A stretch of DNA of 64,000 nt from Hymenobacter sediminis (GCF_003231285.1 NZ_QKNS01000001.1:372001-436000); one strand, 5' to 3'; shown: positions 17,162 through 26,921, numbered from the stretch's first letter. A program made the numbers and translations. Notes: generated from the sequence alone by a model not told the origin.

Positions 17162-18049
17162 ATGAATATTGGTCTTGTTACCTGTGAAAGCCTCGCGCAG
17201 TACGCTGCCCCCAACGTCGACGACGAGGACAGCCTGCTTACCCGCTACCTGCGTGAGCAGGGGCATACTGTGGAGCCCCGCGTCTGGACCAATCCGGCCG
17301 TAGACTGGCTGCGCTATGATGTAGTCGTGGTAAAGTCGCCTTGGGATTACTTCGACCGGGTAGGGGAATTCTATCAGTGGCTCGACCGGATGGAAAGTCT
17401 TGGAGTAAAGCTGCTGAACCCGGCTGCTACCGTACGCTGGAACGCCGACAAAAAGTACCTGCTCGATATGGAGCGGGCCGGTGTCCGCATTGTGCCTACC
17501 CACTGGCTGAGCCGTGGCCAAGCCGTTGAAACAGAGTCGTTGTTTGACGCGCTCGGCCACGATACGCTGGTAGTGAAGCCAGCTGTGAGCGGTGGAGCCA
17601 AAAACACGTTTGTGCTGACTCGGCAGGAGTCATCGGTGCGGCAGCCCCAACTGCAGGAGCTGCTGCGCGATGAGGATTTCCTGGTGCAGCCTTTCCAACC
17701 CCAGATTCAGGAAGAAGGCGAATGGTCGCTCATCTACTTCGGTGGCGAGTTCAGCCATTGCGTTCTGAAAACGCCCAAGTCCGGCGACTTCCGGGTGCAG
17801 CATTACCTCGGCGGCGGTATTGAACCCCGCGAGGCACCCGCTCACCTGCGCCGGGCCGCCGATGCCATTGTGCGGGAGTTTGCTGCCGACTGCCTCTACG
17901 CCCGCGTCGATGGACTGGACCAGAATGGCGAGTTCTTGCTGATGGAGCTGGAATTGATTGAGCCCTTCCTCTACCTGGCCTCCTCCGAGGGCTCCTTGCA
18001 GCGCTATAACGCCGCGCTGCGCCAATTAAGTAACGAAATAGCAAAGTAG
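17162..18049 (+). CDS. ATP-grasp domain protein
   Basis: 295 aa from ATG 17162 (a GTG one codon earlier is in frame). The N-terminal pre-ATP-grasp domain (about 1-95) has DEDSLL and VVVKSPWDYFDR. The ATP-grasp proper follows: NADKKYLLDM, a Lys in TLVVKPAVSGGAKNT, LVQPF for the adenine hinge, and metal ligands near FLLMELELIEPFLYL. Related RimK/glutathione-synthetase-like ligases couple a carboxylate to an amine. Substrate unknown; no partner gene adjacent. Followed by a strong terminator. Confidence 0.85.
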   Translation: MNIGLVTCESLAQYAAPNVDDEDSLLTRYLREQGHTVEPRVWTNPAVDWLRYDVVVVKSPWDYFDRVGEFYQWLDRMESLGVKLLNPAATVRWNADKKYLLDMERAGVRIVPTHWLSRGQAVETESLFDALGHDTLVVKPAVSGGAKNTFVLTRQESSVRQPQLQELLRDEDFLVQPFQPQIQEEGEWSLIYFGGEFSHCVLKTPKSGDFRVQHYLGGGIEPREAPAHLRRAADAIVREFAADCLYARVDGLDQNGEFLLMELELIEPFLYLASSEGSLQRYNAALRQLSNEIAK

Positions 18050-18101
18050 CTGAACGGGCGAGGAGGCACTACGCCCTCCAGTTTCCTACCCCCTCCGGAC
18101 C

Positions 18102-18141
18102 TAAGAAGCCCTTATCGTATCCATACGATAAGGGCTTCTTA
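18102..18141. terminator. Bidirectional terminator hairpin
   Basis: Perfect 19-bp complementary arms (18102-18120 and 18123-18141) around a minimal loop, located between the convergent ATP-grasp and SDR genes. Confidence 0.85.
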
Positions 18142-18196
18142 GATTATCAGGCCTGTCCAAGGGACAGGGTTTGAGCTGCCTGCGCGTCGTTACTCT

Positions 18197-18982
18197 CTAG
18201 AAGCTATTCACTGAGAAGCCTCCATCGACGCTTAAGGTTTGGCCGGTGATGTAGCTGGCGGCGGGTAAGCAGAGGAAAGCCACGGCGGCAGCAACTTCCT
18301 CCGGCTCCCCGACGCGGCGCATGGGTGTGCGGCTGAGTACATCGTTCAGGTAAGTTTCGTTGCTGAGTACGCCAGCGGCCAGCGGCGTCTGAATGTACCA
18401 AGGTGCCACACAATTCACCCGAATGTTTAGGCCGGCCCATTCTACGGCCAGATTGCGCGTGAGCTGCACCAGTGCAGCCTTGGTCATGCCATACACTGCC
18501 CCGGTGCGCACGTGCGCCAGTCCGGCCACCGATGAGATATTTACAATGCTACCCCCGCCAGCGGCCGCAAGCCGGGGCTGCACCCCTCGGCTCAGCTCCC
18601 AGGCCGAGTCGAGATTGGTAGACAGAATGTGCCGGTATTCCTGCTCAGAGTACTCCAAAGTGGGCTTGCGGATGTTAGTGCCCACGTTATTAACGAGGAT
18701 ATGCAGCTGGGGCCACTGCTCGGCCACTGTTGCCAGCAACTGGTTTCGGCCTTCCGCGGTGCTGATGTCAGCTGCTAGCGCATGAGCATCGAGGCCCTGC
18801 TGCCGCCATTGCGCTACATGTTGCTCCAGGTCGGGGGCGGTGCGCGCTACGGCTACCACGGTTGCGCCTAGGGCAAGCAGCTCGGTAGCTACCGCCGCTC
18901 CTATGCCTTTTGAGGCCCCGGTGACCAGCGCTACCTGGCCAGTTAAGCTCCAGCGGTTAGATGAAGGAAAGGAATCTTGCAT
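18197..18982 (-). CDS. SDR family oxidoreductase, tropinone-reductase-like
   Basis: 261 aa from ATG 18982; the frame stays open to 19060 but adds a Lys/Asn-rich stretch with no family match. Classical [29 protein letters not shown], Ser in [10 protein letters not shown]-x3-K in YGMTKAAL, C-terminal [11 protein letters not shown]. The N-terminal [12 protein letters not shown] and the NNVGTN variant match the tropinone-reductase-like subgroup widespread in bacteria. Substrate unknown. The 290-bp upstream region is AT-rich and shared with the divergent M4 protease gene. Confidence 0.88.
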   Translation of the reverse strand: MQDSFPSSNRWSLTGQVALVTGASKGIGAAVATELLALGATVVAVARTAPDLEQHVAQWRQQGLDAHALAADISTAEGRNQLLATVAEQWPQLHILVNNVGTNIRKPTLEYSEQEYRHILSTNLDSAWELSRGVQPRLAAAGGGSIVNISSVAGLAHVRTGAVYGMTKAALVQLTRNLAVEWAGLNIRVNCVAPWYIQTPLAAGVLSNETYLNDVLSRTPMRRVGEPEEVAAAVAFLCLPAASYITGQTLSVDGGFSVNSF

Positions 18983-19275
18983 GAACGTGTTCTTAGGAAT
19001 GTTTAAAATTTTATGATCGGCGTTTTCTCTTTTTAGGTCAGATTTGAAGCCGTTGGACATAAAACCTGCTGCTGTAATACTGTGAACGGTTTCAAATTTG
19101 GAATGTCAAATTTGGAATAATTTAAAGTTAAGGCCTGTAATAGGGTGGTGTTTTTATAAAAGGGGTGGTTGGTTAAAAAATATTTAATTTAGATGGAATC
19201 TTTTGTCGGCGATGATGGTAGCAGGGCCGGTACTCATTTAGTTCAATTTCAATTTTCACGACCAACCCACACGGT

Positions 19276-21768
19276 ATGATCAACAAATACTCCGCGGCAA
19301 CCTTACTGTTGCTTGGTGGCTTAACCTCCACTACTATCGCTCAGGACCTCTCGCGGGTGCAGAGCCGGGCCCTCAACGACAATGGTACGCCCTATCTCGT
19401 GCAGTTCCGCGCGGGCAAAGCGTACAAGTTTAGCGAAGCGGGCAAAGCGTTGCGCGAGCAGCTCCAGCTTTCCTCCGACGACCAGATGGTGCCCACCAAA
19501 ACGGCTTCCGACAACCTGGGCTACGTGCACGAGAAGTATCAGCAGTTTTACAAAGGCATTCGGGTAGAGCACGCTGATTATACGGTACACGCCCGCCAAG
19601 GCGACGTAACCGGCATCAGCGGGCAGTTCGAGCGCCTGTTGGCCCTCAGCACTACCCCCTCCCTTAGTGCCGAAGCCGCCCTGGAGCGGGCCCTGGCTTT
19701 TGTGGGCGCTAAGAAGTACATGTGGGAAGATGCCCGCGAAGAAGCTGGCCTAAAGGCAGAGCTCAGCAATCCGGCTGCTACCTACAAGCCCCAGGGCGAG
19801 CTGGTAATTGTGCGCAACATGCGCTCTACTACCCCCCAGAAAGCTGGCAAGCCTACCCTGGCCTGGAAGTTTAATGTGTATGCTCAGCAGCCCTTGAGCC
19901 GCGCCTACATCTACGTTGATGCTACTTCTGGGGAAGTGGTACTGCAAGACGCTATTATTAAGCATGCTGCTGCCACTGCCACGTTTGCTACTGCTTACAG
20001 CGGCACCCGCACGCTGGCCAACGAATCGACTACTACGGGGCAGTACCGCCTGCGCGAGTACACCCGCGGCCTGGGCATCGAAACCTATAATGCCAAGAAG
20101 GGTAGCAGCTACACCGCCGCCGTTGACTTCACCGACGCCGACAACAACTGGACCGAGTACAACAACACTAACTTCGATAACGTAGCCGGCGACGCTCACT
20201 TCGGAGCCCAGTCAACGTACGACTACTGGAAGCTGGTGCATAACCGCAATTCCTACGACAACGCCGGCGCCAAAATCAAGAGCTACGTGCACTTCGACGA
20301 CACGCCCGGCGACGGAGTAGGGTTTGAGAATGCCTACTGGAACGGCTCGGTAATGACCTACGGCGACGGCGCTACCCGCTTCCGCCCCCTAACCGCCCTC
20401 GATGTGTGCGCCCACGAAATTGGCCACGCAGTCTGCGAGAAAACGGCTAATCTCGTGTATCAAAACGAATCGGGGGCGCTCAATGAGGGCTTCTCCGATA
20501 TCTGGGGTGCTGCCGTGGAGCAGTACACCACCGCTAAGCTGGGTCTGACTAAATCTACCTGGCTGATTGGCGAAGACATCGACAAGGTGCGGCCTGCCCT
20601 TCGCTCCATGAGCGACCCGAAATCCCAAGGCCAGCCTGATACCTACAAGGGCACCTACTGGAAAGCTACTACTACCTCGCCTACGCAGTCTAACGACTAC
20701 GGCGGGGTGCATACTAACTCCGGGGTGCTCAACCACTGGTTCTATATCCTGGCAGTAGGGAAAAGCGGTACCAACGACATCGGCAGCGTCTATTCAGTAA
20801 CCGGCATTGGCATGGATGACGCCGCCAAAATTGCCTACCGCGCCGAAAGTGTGTACCTCACCTCATCGGCTACCTACGCCAGCGCCCGCACCGCTACCAT
20901 TCAGGCCGCTACTGACTTGTACGGTGCTGCTTCAACCCAGGTAACGGCGGTTACTGATGCTTGGTACGCTGTAGGGGTAGGCGCCGCTTCTGGTGGTACC
21001 CCCACGCCAACCCCCACCCCTACTCCCGTAACGTACTGCACTTCTAAGGGCAACAACGTAGCGTACGAGTGGATTGATTACGTGAAGCTGGGCACCATTG
21101 CTCGTACTTCGACGGCTGATGGGGGCTACTACAACGGCACGGCCACTTCTACTACGGTTGCTGCTGGCTCCTCGCAAACCATCAACTTCTCGGCGGGCTT
21201 TGCCTCCACGGCTTACACAGAGTACTGGAAGGTGTACATCGACTACAACCAGAATGGCGTCTTCACCGATGCCGGCGAACTGGTGATATCGGGTTCCTCG
21301 GCCAGCACCGGCACTCTCGCGGCTACTTTCACGGTACCCGCCACCGCTAAGTCGGGCAACACCCGGATGCGCGTGATTATGAGCGACGCCTCGGCCACAA
21401 CGAGCTGCAACAACTACAGCTACGGCGAAACCGAAGATTACACCCTTACCATCACGGGCGGCACCTCGGCTTCCACAGTAGTGGCTTCGCTTACCGGCGG
21501 CAGCGCTACCCCGGAGGCAACCCTGAGCTCGGCGGTGGAGAAAGCCGTAGTGTTGTTCCCTAACCCGGCCGTTAATGAAATGCAGGTGGTACTGGCCAGC
21601 AAGGCTCCAGTGGTATCAGCTACGGTAACGGACCTGCGCGGCGCCCGCGTAGCCAATGCCCGTTTCGAAAACGGCACGCTCAACATCAGCGCCCTTGCCC
21701 AAGGCACCTATCTTCTGTCCATCAGCGACGGCCAGAAAACCTTCCACGAGCGTTTCGTGAAGCAATAA
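19276..21768 (+). CDS. Thermolysin-like M4 metalloprotease with GEVED and T9SS sorting domains
   Basis: 830 aa. Order: signal peptide (1-23), inhibitory FTP propeptide (~50-110), PepSY-like propeptide (~130-220), M4 catalytic domain (~230-570), Pro-Thr linker (~575-590), GEVED domain (~590-730, with YIDYNQNGVF and GETEDYTL), and a type A T9SS sorting domain (~750-830, starting VVLFPNPAVNEM and ending RFVKQ). Zinc ligands are H380 and H384 of HEIGH, and E404 in ALNEGFSD. It is secreted by the type IX system and probably digests external protein. Two hairpins follow. Confidence 0.95.
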   Translation: MINKYSAATLLLLGGLTSTTIAQDLSRVQSRALNDNGTPYLVQFRAGKAYKFSEAGKALREQLQLSSDDQMVPTKTASDNLGYVHEKYQQFYKGIRVEHADYTVHARQGDVTGISGQFERLLALSTTPSLSAEAALERALAFVGAKKYMWEDAREEAGLKAELSNPAATYKPQGELVIVRNMRSTTPQKAGKPTLAWKFNVYAQQPLSRAYIYVDATSGEVVLQDAIIKHAAATATFATAYSGTRTLANESTTTGQYRLREYTRGLGIETYNAKKGSSYTAAVDFTDADNNWTEYNNTNFDNVAGDAHFGAQSTYDYWKLVHNRNSYDNAGAKIKSYVHFDDTPGDGVGFENAYWNGSVMTYGDGATRFRPLTALDVCAHEIGHAVCEKTANLVYQNESGALNEGFSDIWGAAVEQYTTAKLGLTKSTWLIGEDIDKVRPALRSMSDPKSQGQPDTYKGTYWKATTTSPTQSNDYGGVHTNSGVLNHWFYILAVGKSGTNDIGSVYSVTGIGMDDAAKIAYRAESVYLTSSATYASARTATIQAATDLYGAASTQVTAVTDAWYAVGVGAASGGTPTPTPTPTPVTYCTSKGNNVAYEWIDYVKLGTIARTSTADGGYYNGTATSTTVAAGSSQTINFSAGFASTAYTEYWKVYIDYNQNGVFTDAGELVISGSSASTGTLAATFTVPATAKSGNTRMRVIMSDASATTSCNNYSYGETEDYTLTITGGTSASTVVASLTGGSATPEATLSSAVEKAVVLFPNPAVNEMQVVLASKAPVVSATVTDLRGARVANARFENGTLNISALAQGTYLLSISDGQKTFHERFVKQ

Positions 21769-21796
21769 GGGTAGTAACTCTGGTACCTTAACCTCG

Positions 21797-21820
21797 CGAG
21801 CCCGCCATTTGGCGGGCTCG
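21797..21820 (+). terminator. Terminator hairpin after M4 protease gene
   Basis: 11-bp GC-rich stem (21797-21807 with 21810-21820) followed by TTTGG, 29 bp after the stop codon. Confidence 0.8.
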
Positions 21821-21837
21821 TTTGGTGTAGCGAGGTA

Positions 21838-21887
21838 ATACACAACAGAAAAGCCTGGTTGAGAAACCAGGCTTTTCTGTTGTGTAT
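21838..21887. terminator. Second, bidirectional hairpin between convergent genes
   Basis: Perfect 23-bp inverted repeat (21838-21860 and 21865-21887) with a GAGA loop and A/T-runs inside the arms. It is close to the first hairpin and probably terminates both the protease gene and the opposing outer-membrane gene. Confidence 0.85.
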
Positions 21888-21952
21888 GGGTAGCATATCA
21901 TCTACGGGGCATGCCACTTAACAGTGAGGTGCTCCTTTAGATATGCAGGTCG

Positions 21953-22732
21953 TTAGCGGCGCCACGGAGCGTATTCCAGCTTCAGTTCCACCTGCCCGTA
22001 ACCATCGTTGCGGTCAGAGGTTGAGCGGCCACCTGCCGGGCTGATGTCGTCGAGCTGATCAGTGCTGATGAAGGAGTAAGAGCCTTCAATAGAAGCGTTT
22101 AGCTTAGGTGTGAGACGCAAGGTAAGGCCCAGTCCGACTGGTGCCACCAAAGCCATGGCGGGGTAGTCGTTGCGCTCAGAGGGTAGGAAGGTGGTGTTAT
22201 CGTCGGGGCGCAGGGTGCCGTTGTAGGCCTTGGGGCTATACAGCAGAAAGCCTACCCCTGCCTTTAGGTAAGGCTTGATTAGGGCTGCAGGTTTGCGCGG
22301 ATCGGCAAAGGCGCCTTCATCACGCAGGGGCTCGAACCGGAAAAGCACTACCCCTGAGCCGGCCTTTGTCCGGAAGGCCAGGTTTCGCTCAGGCAGCTGG
22401 TCTTTGGCGCCCAGCTGCACGTAGGAAAACTCGCCGCCTACCAGCCAATGCGGCCTCACCTTGTACAACAGCCCCGCACTGAAGCTCGGCCCTACCAGCT
22501 GTTCGCTTAGCCCGCTGGTCAGGTCGCCGCTGTACAGGCCTACCCCTCCGCCTAAGGTGAGCCGCACCGGGCCACGGTAATAGGGGCGGGCGTTGCCATC
22601 GTAATGGCGGCGGCGGCGTTCGGGGCCGCCATCCTGGGCGGTAGCAAGCTGGGTGCTAGCCAGGGTCAGCAGCAAAGCGGGCAAAAGCGGGCGAATAATC
22701 ACGCGGTCAGACGGTAAGTGAGCCCCCGGCAT
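21953..22732 (-). CDS. Outer-membrane beta-barrel protein
   Basis: About 259 aa from ATG 22732; a GTG at 22702 also gives a good signal peptide (RPLLPALLLTLASTQLATAQ). The mature part has alternating aromatic/glycine strands such as VRLTLGGGVGLYSGDLTSG, FSAGLLYKVRPHWLVGGEFSYVQLG, YLKAGVGFLLYS and a C-terminal GYGQVELKLEYAPWRR. This matches the small porin-like barrels (OmpA/OmpW-like) of Bacteroidota. Role unknown. It lies 46 bp after a TPR gene on the same strand, so the two are probably co-transcribed. Confidence 0.82.
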   Translation of the reverse strand: MPGAHLPSDRVIIRPLLPALLLTLASTQLATAQDGGPERRRRHYDGNARPYYRGPVRLTLGGGVGLYSGDLTSGLSEQLVGPSFSAGLLYKVRPHWLVGGEFSYVQLGAKDQLPERNLAFRTKAGSGVVLFRFEPLRDEGAFADPRKPAALIKPYLKAGVGFLLYSPKAYNGTLRPDDNTTFLPSERNDYPAMALVAPVGLGLTLRLTPKLNASIEGSYSFISTDQLDDISPAGGRSTSDRNDGYGQVELKLEYAPWRR

Positions 22733-22778
22733 ACGCGGGCCGATGGGTGGTCGTTGCGTAACGACCGGCAGCGCTGGT

Positions 22779-23501
22779 TTATTTGAATTTGCCCTGGGGG
22801 TCGGGTAGGTGGGCCAGCAGGTCAGACACCAGGCTGAAATCAACGGCGCTCATATCGGTACTCTGGGCTTTGTGCACCGCGGCCCAGGCCTGGTCGTATT
22901 TCTCCTGGTAGTAGTAGCCCCGGCCCAGTTGCTGCCACGCCACGGCATTGGTAGCGTCCTGCGTGGTGGCTTTCTCCAGCAACCCAATGCCGGTAGTCAG
23001 ATCCTTCTTCTTTTTGCCTTGCTCGTAACGAATCAAGTAGCTGGTGCCCAGGTCGCTGAGCAGAAGCGTGTTGGTAGGAGCCAACGCCAGGCCCTGGGTC
23101 AGGAGGTTGATGGCTTGGTCGGGGGTAGGGTTGCGGCTGGCCACAATGCCCAGACCCCGGTAGGCATCCGCGTTCTTCGGGTCAAGAAGCCAGGCCAGGT
23201 TGAAGCGGTAGGCCGCGGTATCGGGCTGACTTTCTGATAGGTATTCGTAGCCTTTAGTGGTGAAAAAGCGGCTGGCTTCGGCCCGCGAGGCAAAGCTGCC
23301 TGCTACCTGGTTCAAGTAAGCAGAACCCACCAGCTGCTCGGCCTGAGCCGGGGCCAGCCCCCCAAACAGGGGCTGCAAACGCCGGGCGGCCAGGGTCATT
23401 TCCAGGTCCGAAGCTCCGGTTTTTCCTTTGCGTTGAGCCTGAGCGGGAGTAGCCCCCCAAAGAAGCAGCGCAGTAGCTGCCAATACAATCGTCGATTTCA
23501 T
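22779..23501 (-). CDS. Secreted tetratricopeptide-repeat protein
   Basis: 240 aa with a signal peptide (MKSTIV to AQAQ). Three to four TPR-like helical pairs are visible in the second half: AAYRFNLAWLLDPKNADAYR, AINLLTQGLALAPTNTLLL, GIGLLEKATTQDATNAVAWQ and GYYYQEKYDQAWAAVHKA. TPR arrays bind partner proteins. Adjacent to and probably in one operon with the downstream beta-barrel gene, which suggests a shared envelope role (inference). Confidence 0.85.
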   Translation of the reverse strand: MKSTIVLAATALLLWGATPAQAQRKGKTGASDLEMTLAARRLQPLFGGLAPAQAEQLVGSAYLNQVAGSFASRAEASRFFTTKGYEYLSESQPDTAAYRFNLAWLLDPKNADAYRGLGIVASRNPTPDQAINLLTQGLALAPTNTLLLSDLGTSYLIRYEQGKKKKDLTTGIGLLEKATTQDATNAVAWQQLGRGYYYQEKYDQAWAAVHKAQSTDMSAVDFSLVSDLLAHLPDPQGKFK

Positions 23502-23665
23502 AAATGCCTAACGAGCCGCGGCAAGCAATAAGTGCGCCGTCGGGAATAGCCAAAGATAAAACAAGCCAGGCAACCTCCACCGCCGTTGCGCGTTGGCTGA
23601 AGCACGCTGCTTCCTTCAATCCGGTGGCAACCCGGCCTCGTAGCTGCCTACCTGTTCTCCTCTGT

Positions 23666-24550
23666 ATGCACACCTTATTATTCCGGGCGTTGCCCACGGC
23701 CCTGGCACTTCTGCTTCTGTTGATTGTAGCCACCGAGTATGCCTTGGCTCGCCCCAGCCGCCGCTCGGCCAACATTTCTTATGTGCCAGCTACTGACTCA
23801 TCCTACCACCCTGAGCGACACCTACTGGATGTGTACGCGCCCAAGGCCGCTAGCCCAGCACTGCGGCCGGTGGTAGTGTTTATTCATGGCGGCAACTGGA
23901 ACAGCGGCAACAAGAATTTTTACTCGTTCATTGGCCGGCGCTTGGCCAAACAAGGCGTGGTGGCGGTAGTCATCAACTACCGGCTTTCCCCGCAAGTGAT
24001 GGTGCCCCAAATGGCCGACGACTGTACTCGGGCCGTTATCTGGACGGCAACTCACATTACAGAATACGGCGGCGACCCGGCGCGCATTTTTCTGATGGGT
24101 CACTCGGCCGGGGCTGGATTAGCAGCATTGCTCACCGCCGATAATCGGCTGTTTGAGCGCCGAGGAGTAGCGCAAAATCCTTGCAAAGGAGCTATTCTGG
24201 ACGATCCGGCTGGTCTGGATATGTACGATTATCTGCAGAAGATGCAGTACCCCGGTGATGAACAGTACTTGGTGCCGTTTGGCCGGCAGCCGGCAGTGTG
24301 GCAAGAAGTATCGGCTTACCATCATGTTACGGCCCAAACACCACCTTTTCTTTTATTCGTGGGCGGAGAAACCTATCCGTCTATTGCGAGTAGCAGCGCC
24401 CAGTTTCGGCAGAAGCTCACGGCGTTGGGGCACCACCCTTACTACCAAGTACTACCCGGGAAGAAGCACGTTCCTATGGTATTACAGCTCTACTGGTCTG
24501 GCAATATTATTTACCAGGAGTTGCGGCGCTTTGTAGGGGTAGGCACCTGA
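23666..24550 (+). CDS. Alpha/beta-hydrolase (BD-FAE / carboxylesterase type)
   Basis: 294 aa from ATG 23666, directly before a hydrophobic signal or anchor segment; the frame is open from 23504 but that part is unlike a protein and overlaps the divergent promoter region. Oxyanion hole in VVFIHGGNWNSG, nucleophile Ser in MGHSAGAGLAAL, late His in PGKKHVPMV; the acid is probably in the VGGETYPS region. Similar enzymes cleave ester side groups from sugars or small esters. Exported or membrane-bound. Its stop is 12 bp from the convergent ogt gene. Confidence 0.85.
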   Translation: MHTLLFRALPTALALLLLLIVATEYALARPSRRSANISYVPATDSSYHPERHLLDVYAPKAASPALRPVVVFIHGGNWNSGNKNFYSFIGRRLAKQGVVAVVINYRLSPQVMVPQMADDCTRAVIWTATHITEYGGDPARIFLMGHSAGAGLAALLTADNRLFERRGVAQNPCKGAILDDPAGLDMYDYLQKMQYPGDEQYLVPFGRQPAVWQEVSAYHHVTAQTPPFLLFVGGETYPSIASSSAQFRQKLTALGHHPYYQVLPGKKHVPMVLQLYWSGNIIYQELRRFVGVGT

Positions 24551-24562
24551 GCAGCTTGCTCG

Positions 24563-25054
24563 TTAGCTGAACAGAGAGGTTTGCACAGCAGGCTGCTCGA
24601 AGGTCAGTAGCCACTGCTTGCGGTTGAGGCCACCGGCGTAGCCCGTCAGTTGCCCACCCGAGCCGATGATGCGGTGGCAGGGCCAGATGATTGTAAGGGG
24701 ATTCTGTCCGTTGGCCGCTCCTACCGCCCGCACGGCGGCCGGGTTGCCCAGTTGCCGGGCCAGATCGAGGTAGGAAGCTGTACGCCCATAGGCCACGGAG
24801 GGCAGAGTAGCCCACACCCGCCGTTGAAACTCGGTGCCGCCAGTCACGTCCAGCAGCAAGTCGAACTCCCGCAACTCCCGCTGAAAGTAGGCCTGCAACT
24901 GGCGGTAGGCTTCGCGCAGGCAGTCCGGAACCTGACCCGGTAGGGTAGGGGCTACGGCTTCCTGCACGAACTGCACGGCCCGCAGTCCTGTATCAGAAGC
25001 TTGCAATTCCAGCACGCCTAAGGGCGTGGGCAGGTAGGCCGTTGTGTAGGTCAT
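24563..25054 (-). CDS. ogt: Methylated-DNA--protein-cysteine methyltransferase
   Basis: 163 aa, usual length for Ogt. It repairs O6-alkylguanine by transferring the alkyl group irreversibly to its own Cys. The acceptor is C126 in IIWPCHRIIGSGG. Also seen are the DNA-binding helix YGRTASYLDLARQLGNPAAVRAVG with the arginine finger, and the Asn hinge in GANGQNPL. There is no Ada-type regulatory domain, so it is a stand-alone repair protein. Single gene with its own upstream gap. Confidence 0.95.
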   Translation of the reverse strand: MTYTTAYLPTPLGVLELQASDTGLRAVQFVQEAVAPTLPGQVPDCLREAYRQLQAYFQRELREFDLLLDVTGGTEFQRRVWATLPSVAYGRTASYLDLARQLGNPAAVRAVGAANGQNPLTIIWPCHRIIGSGGQLTGYAGGLNRKQWLLTFEQPAVQTSLFS

Positions 25055-25291
25055 CGTAACAAAACAGAAAACTCAAAAATACACAGGCGAAGGGCGGTAC
25101 CTACGCCGTAAAGCCCGATATTTGTAAACCTGTTCGGAAGCGAAAAGCACAGACTGGCAGTGAGATGGAGAGATAGTGCTGGAAAAGGCCTACCTTGTTG
25201 AAATAGCACAAACCCGGAAACGTCTAAAAATGCCCGGTCCGCGGGCCCGCTTCGCTTCCCTTCTGATCTGTTCATTCAAAGCCTCCATATT

Positions 25292-26890
25292 GTGCGATAT
25301 CTACTAGCTTGTTCCGTTGCCTGGCTGGGCCTGTCCGGTGGTACCTCCGCTCACGCGGCGCTCCCACCCGCGCCAGTCCGGAACGAAGCGGCAGCCCGCC
25401 TGGCCGCAAAGCCCGTGCAGGGATTGGGCACCGGCCTCACGGCCTTCTACTTCACCAACGGCACGTTGGCAGGCGCCCCGGCCCTGCAGCGCCTCGATGC
25501 AGCCATTGACTTCCGCTGGGGTGCGGCCGCGCCGGCTCCGGGCGTGCCAGCCGATAACTTCTCGGTGCGTTGGGAAGGTCTGCTGGCAGCTCCGGCTACT
25601 GGCCGCTACCGCTTCGTGGCCGTTACCGGCGATGAGGTGCGGCTATGGGTAAACGGGAAAAAGGTGCTGGACACCTGGGACGGTAAGAAGAACACAGACC
25701 TGGACCCAAACGTGAGCTTGGCGGCTGGCGAGAAAACCACCATTCGCCTGGAGTATACCGACGGGGGCGGCGACGCGGGCATTCAGCTGCAGTGGGTACC
25801 GCCGGGCCAGGCGGCTCAGGTTATTCCAATGGGCAACCTCTATCCTCTAGGCTCGCCTACTACCCCCGATCCGGCCGGTGCCAAGCCGGCTCCGGTGGCT
25901 AAAGCCGCAGCTCCCAAGCCTGCAGCCCCGAAGGCAGCTCCGGTTGCGGCCGCTAAGCCGGCACCTGCCAAGCCAGCCCCTACCCCCGCTGCTCCGGCCA
26001 AAGCCAAGGCACCCGCTAAGCCCGCCCCGGCCGCTGTTGCTGCCAAACCCAAAACCGACGATAAAGCTGCCGCCAAGGCTGCTAAAGCCAAAGCCACTGC
26101 AGCTACCCCTGCTGCCCCGCTGGCTCCCGGCGTGTACACCCTGACGGTGCGCACCACTGGGGCTCCGCTGGAAGTTCCTGATGAAGGCCGCTATGCCAGC
26201 CGGGTGCTGGATCCTAACAGCAAGGCCAAGGCGCCCCAGTGGCGAATTGAGCCAGCTGGCGAAGGATTCTACCGTATTTCAGTGCAGGGAAGCAACAAGG
26301 TGCTGGAAGTGCTGGGCAGCTCTACCTCCAACGGGGCTCCCATGAGCCTCTGGAACTACTACAGCGGCAACAACCAGATCTGGCGTATTGAGGAAGTAGG
26401 TGACGGCTACTACAAGCTGTTGGCTAAGCACAGCCGCAAGGCACTTTCTGCCAGAGACTCTGCTGATGTTGCTGAAGGCGGCGGAGTAGAGCAGCGTCGT
26501 TACTCCGGCAAGGAAGCTCAGCAGTGGAAGTTAACGGCCGTGGCGCCTGCCGAGGCCCCGCCCGTAGCAGCCGCTATGAGCCTGCCGGGCGTGGGTACCA
26601 ACAAAATGAGTGTGTATCCTAACCCTAGCAAAGGAGTGGTACAGATGTCCTATCAATTAGGGCAAGAGAAGCCGTTGGGGTGGGTGCTGTACAACCAGCG
26701 CGGTATTGCCGTGCGGGTGTCCGACTACCGCAAGCAAGCGGCCGGTCCGCACCACCAATCCCTGGATTTCAGCGACCTGCCCGCCGGCGACTACAACCTG
26801 AACCTGACCGTAGGCACCGAAACCACTAAACTGCCTCTCATGATTAGGCGTCCTTCGGAAGAAGGCTCGCAAGCCCAGGCCGCCAAATAA
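25292..26890 (+). CDS. Secreted PA14 / ricin-type lectin protein with T9SS-like C-terminus
   Basis: 532 aa, GTG start directly before a signal peptide (RYLLACSVAWLGLSG to AHA). Order: PA14 domain (~45-190; NFSVRWEGLLAAPATGRYRF, EVRLWVNGKKVLDTW), a ~90-aa Ala/Pro/Lys linker (~195-283), a ricin-type beta-trefoil (~285-425; NNQIWRIE, AQQWKL) and a T9SS-like sorting domain (~440-520, starting MSVYPNPSKGVV). PA14 and trefoil domains bind carbohydrate; no catalytic domain is present. A charged tail of about 14 aa follows the sorting domain, unlike canonical endings. Likely surface adhesin or matrix protein. Confidence 0.85.
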   Translation: MRYLLACSVAWLGLSGGTSAHAALPPAPVRNEAAARLAAKPVQGLGTGLTAFYFTNGTLAGAPALQRLDAAIDFRWGAAAPAPGVPADNFSVRWEGLLAAPATGRYRFVAVTGDEVRLWVNGKKVLDTWDGKKNTDLDPNVSLAAGEKTTIRLEYTDGGGDAGIQLQWVPPGQAAQVIPMGNLYPLGSPTTPDPAGAKPAPVAKAAAPKPAAPKAAPVAAAKPAPAKPAPTPAAPAKAKAPAKPAPAAVAAKPKTDDKAAAKAAKAKATAATPAAPLAPGVYTLTVRTTGAPLEVPDEGRYASRVLDPNSKAKAPQWRIEPAGEGFYRISVQGSNKVLEVLGSSTSNGAPMSLWNYYSGNNQIWRIEEVGDGYYKLLAKHSRKALSARDSADVAEGGGVEQRRYSGKEAQQWKLTAVAPAEAPPVAAAMSLPGVGTNKMSVYPNPSKGVVQMSYQLGQEKPLGWVLYNQRGIAVRVSDYRKQAAGPHHQSLDFSDLPAGDYNLNLTVGTETTKLPLMIRRPSEEGSQAQAAK

Positions 26891-26921
26891 AGGTTTCGCC
26901 TGTAGGCTAGTGTTCTTACCT

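Noticed and set aside
23504..23665. N-terminal extension of the esterase frame
   Set aside because: No homology-like features, overlaps the region needed for the divergent TPR gene's promoter; a signal peptide starts at 23666.
25880..26120. Simple-sequence tract rich in CCGGCT/AAGCC units
   Set aside because: It is the Ala/Pro/Lys linker of the PA14 protein, with variable codons, not a DNA microsatellite or CRISPR-like array.
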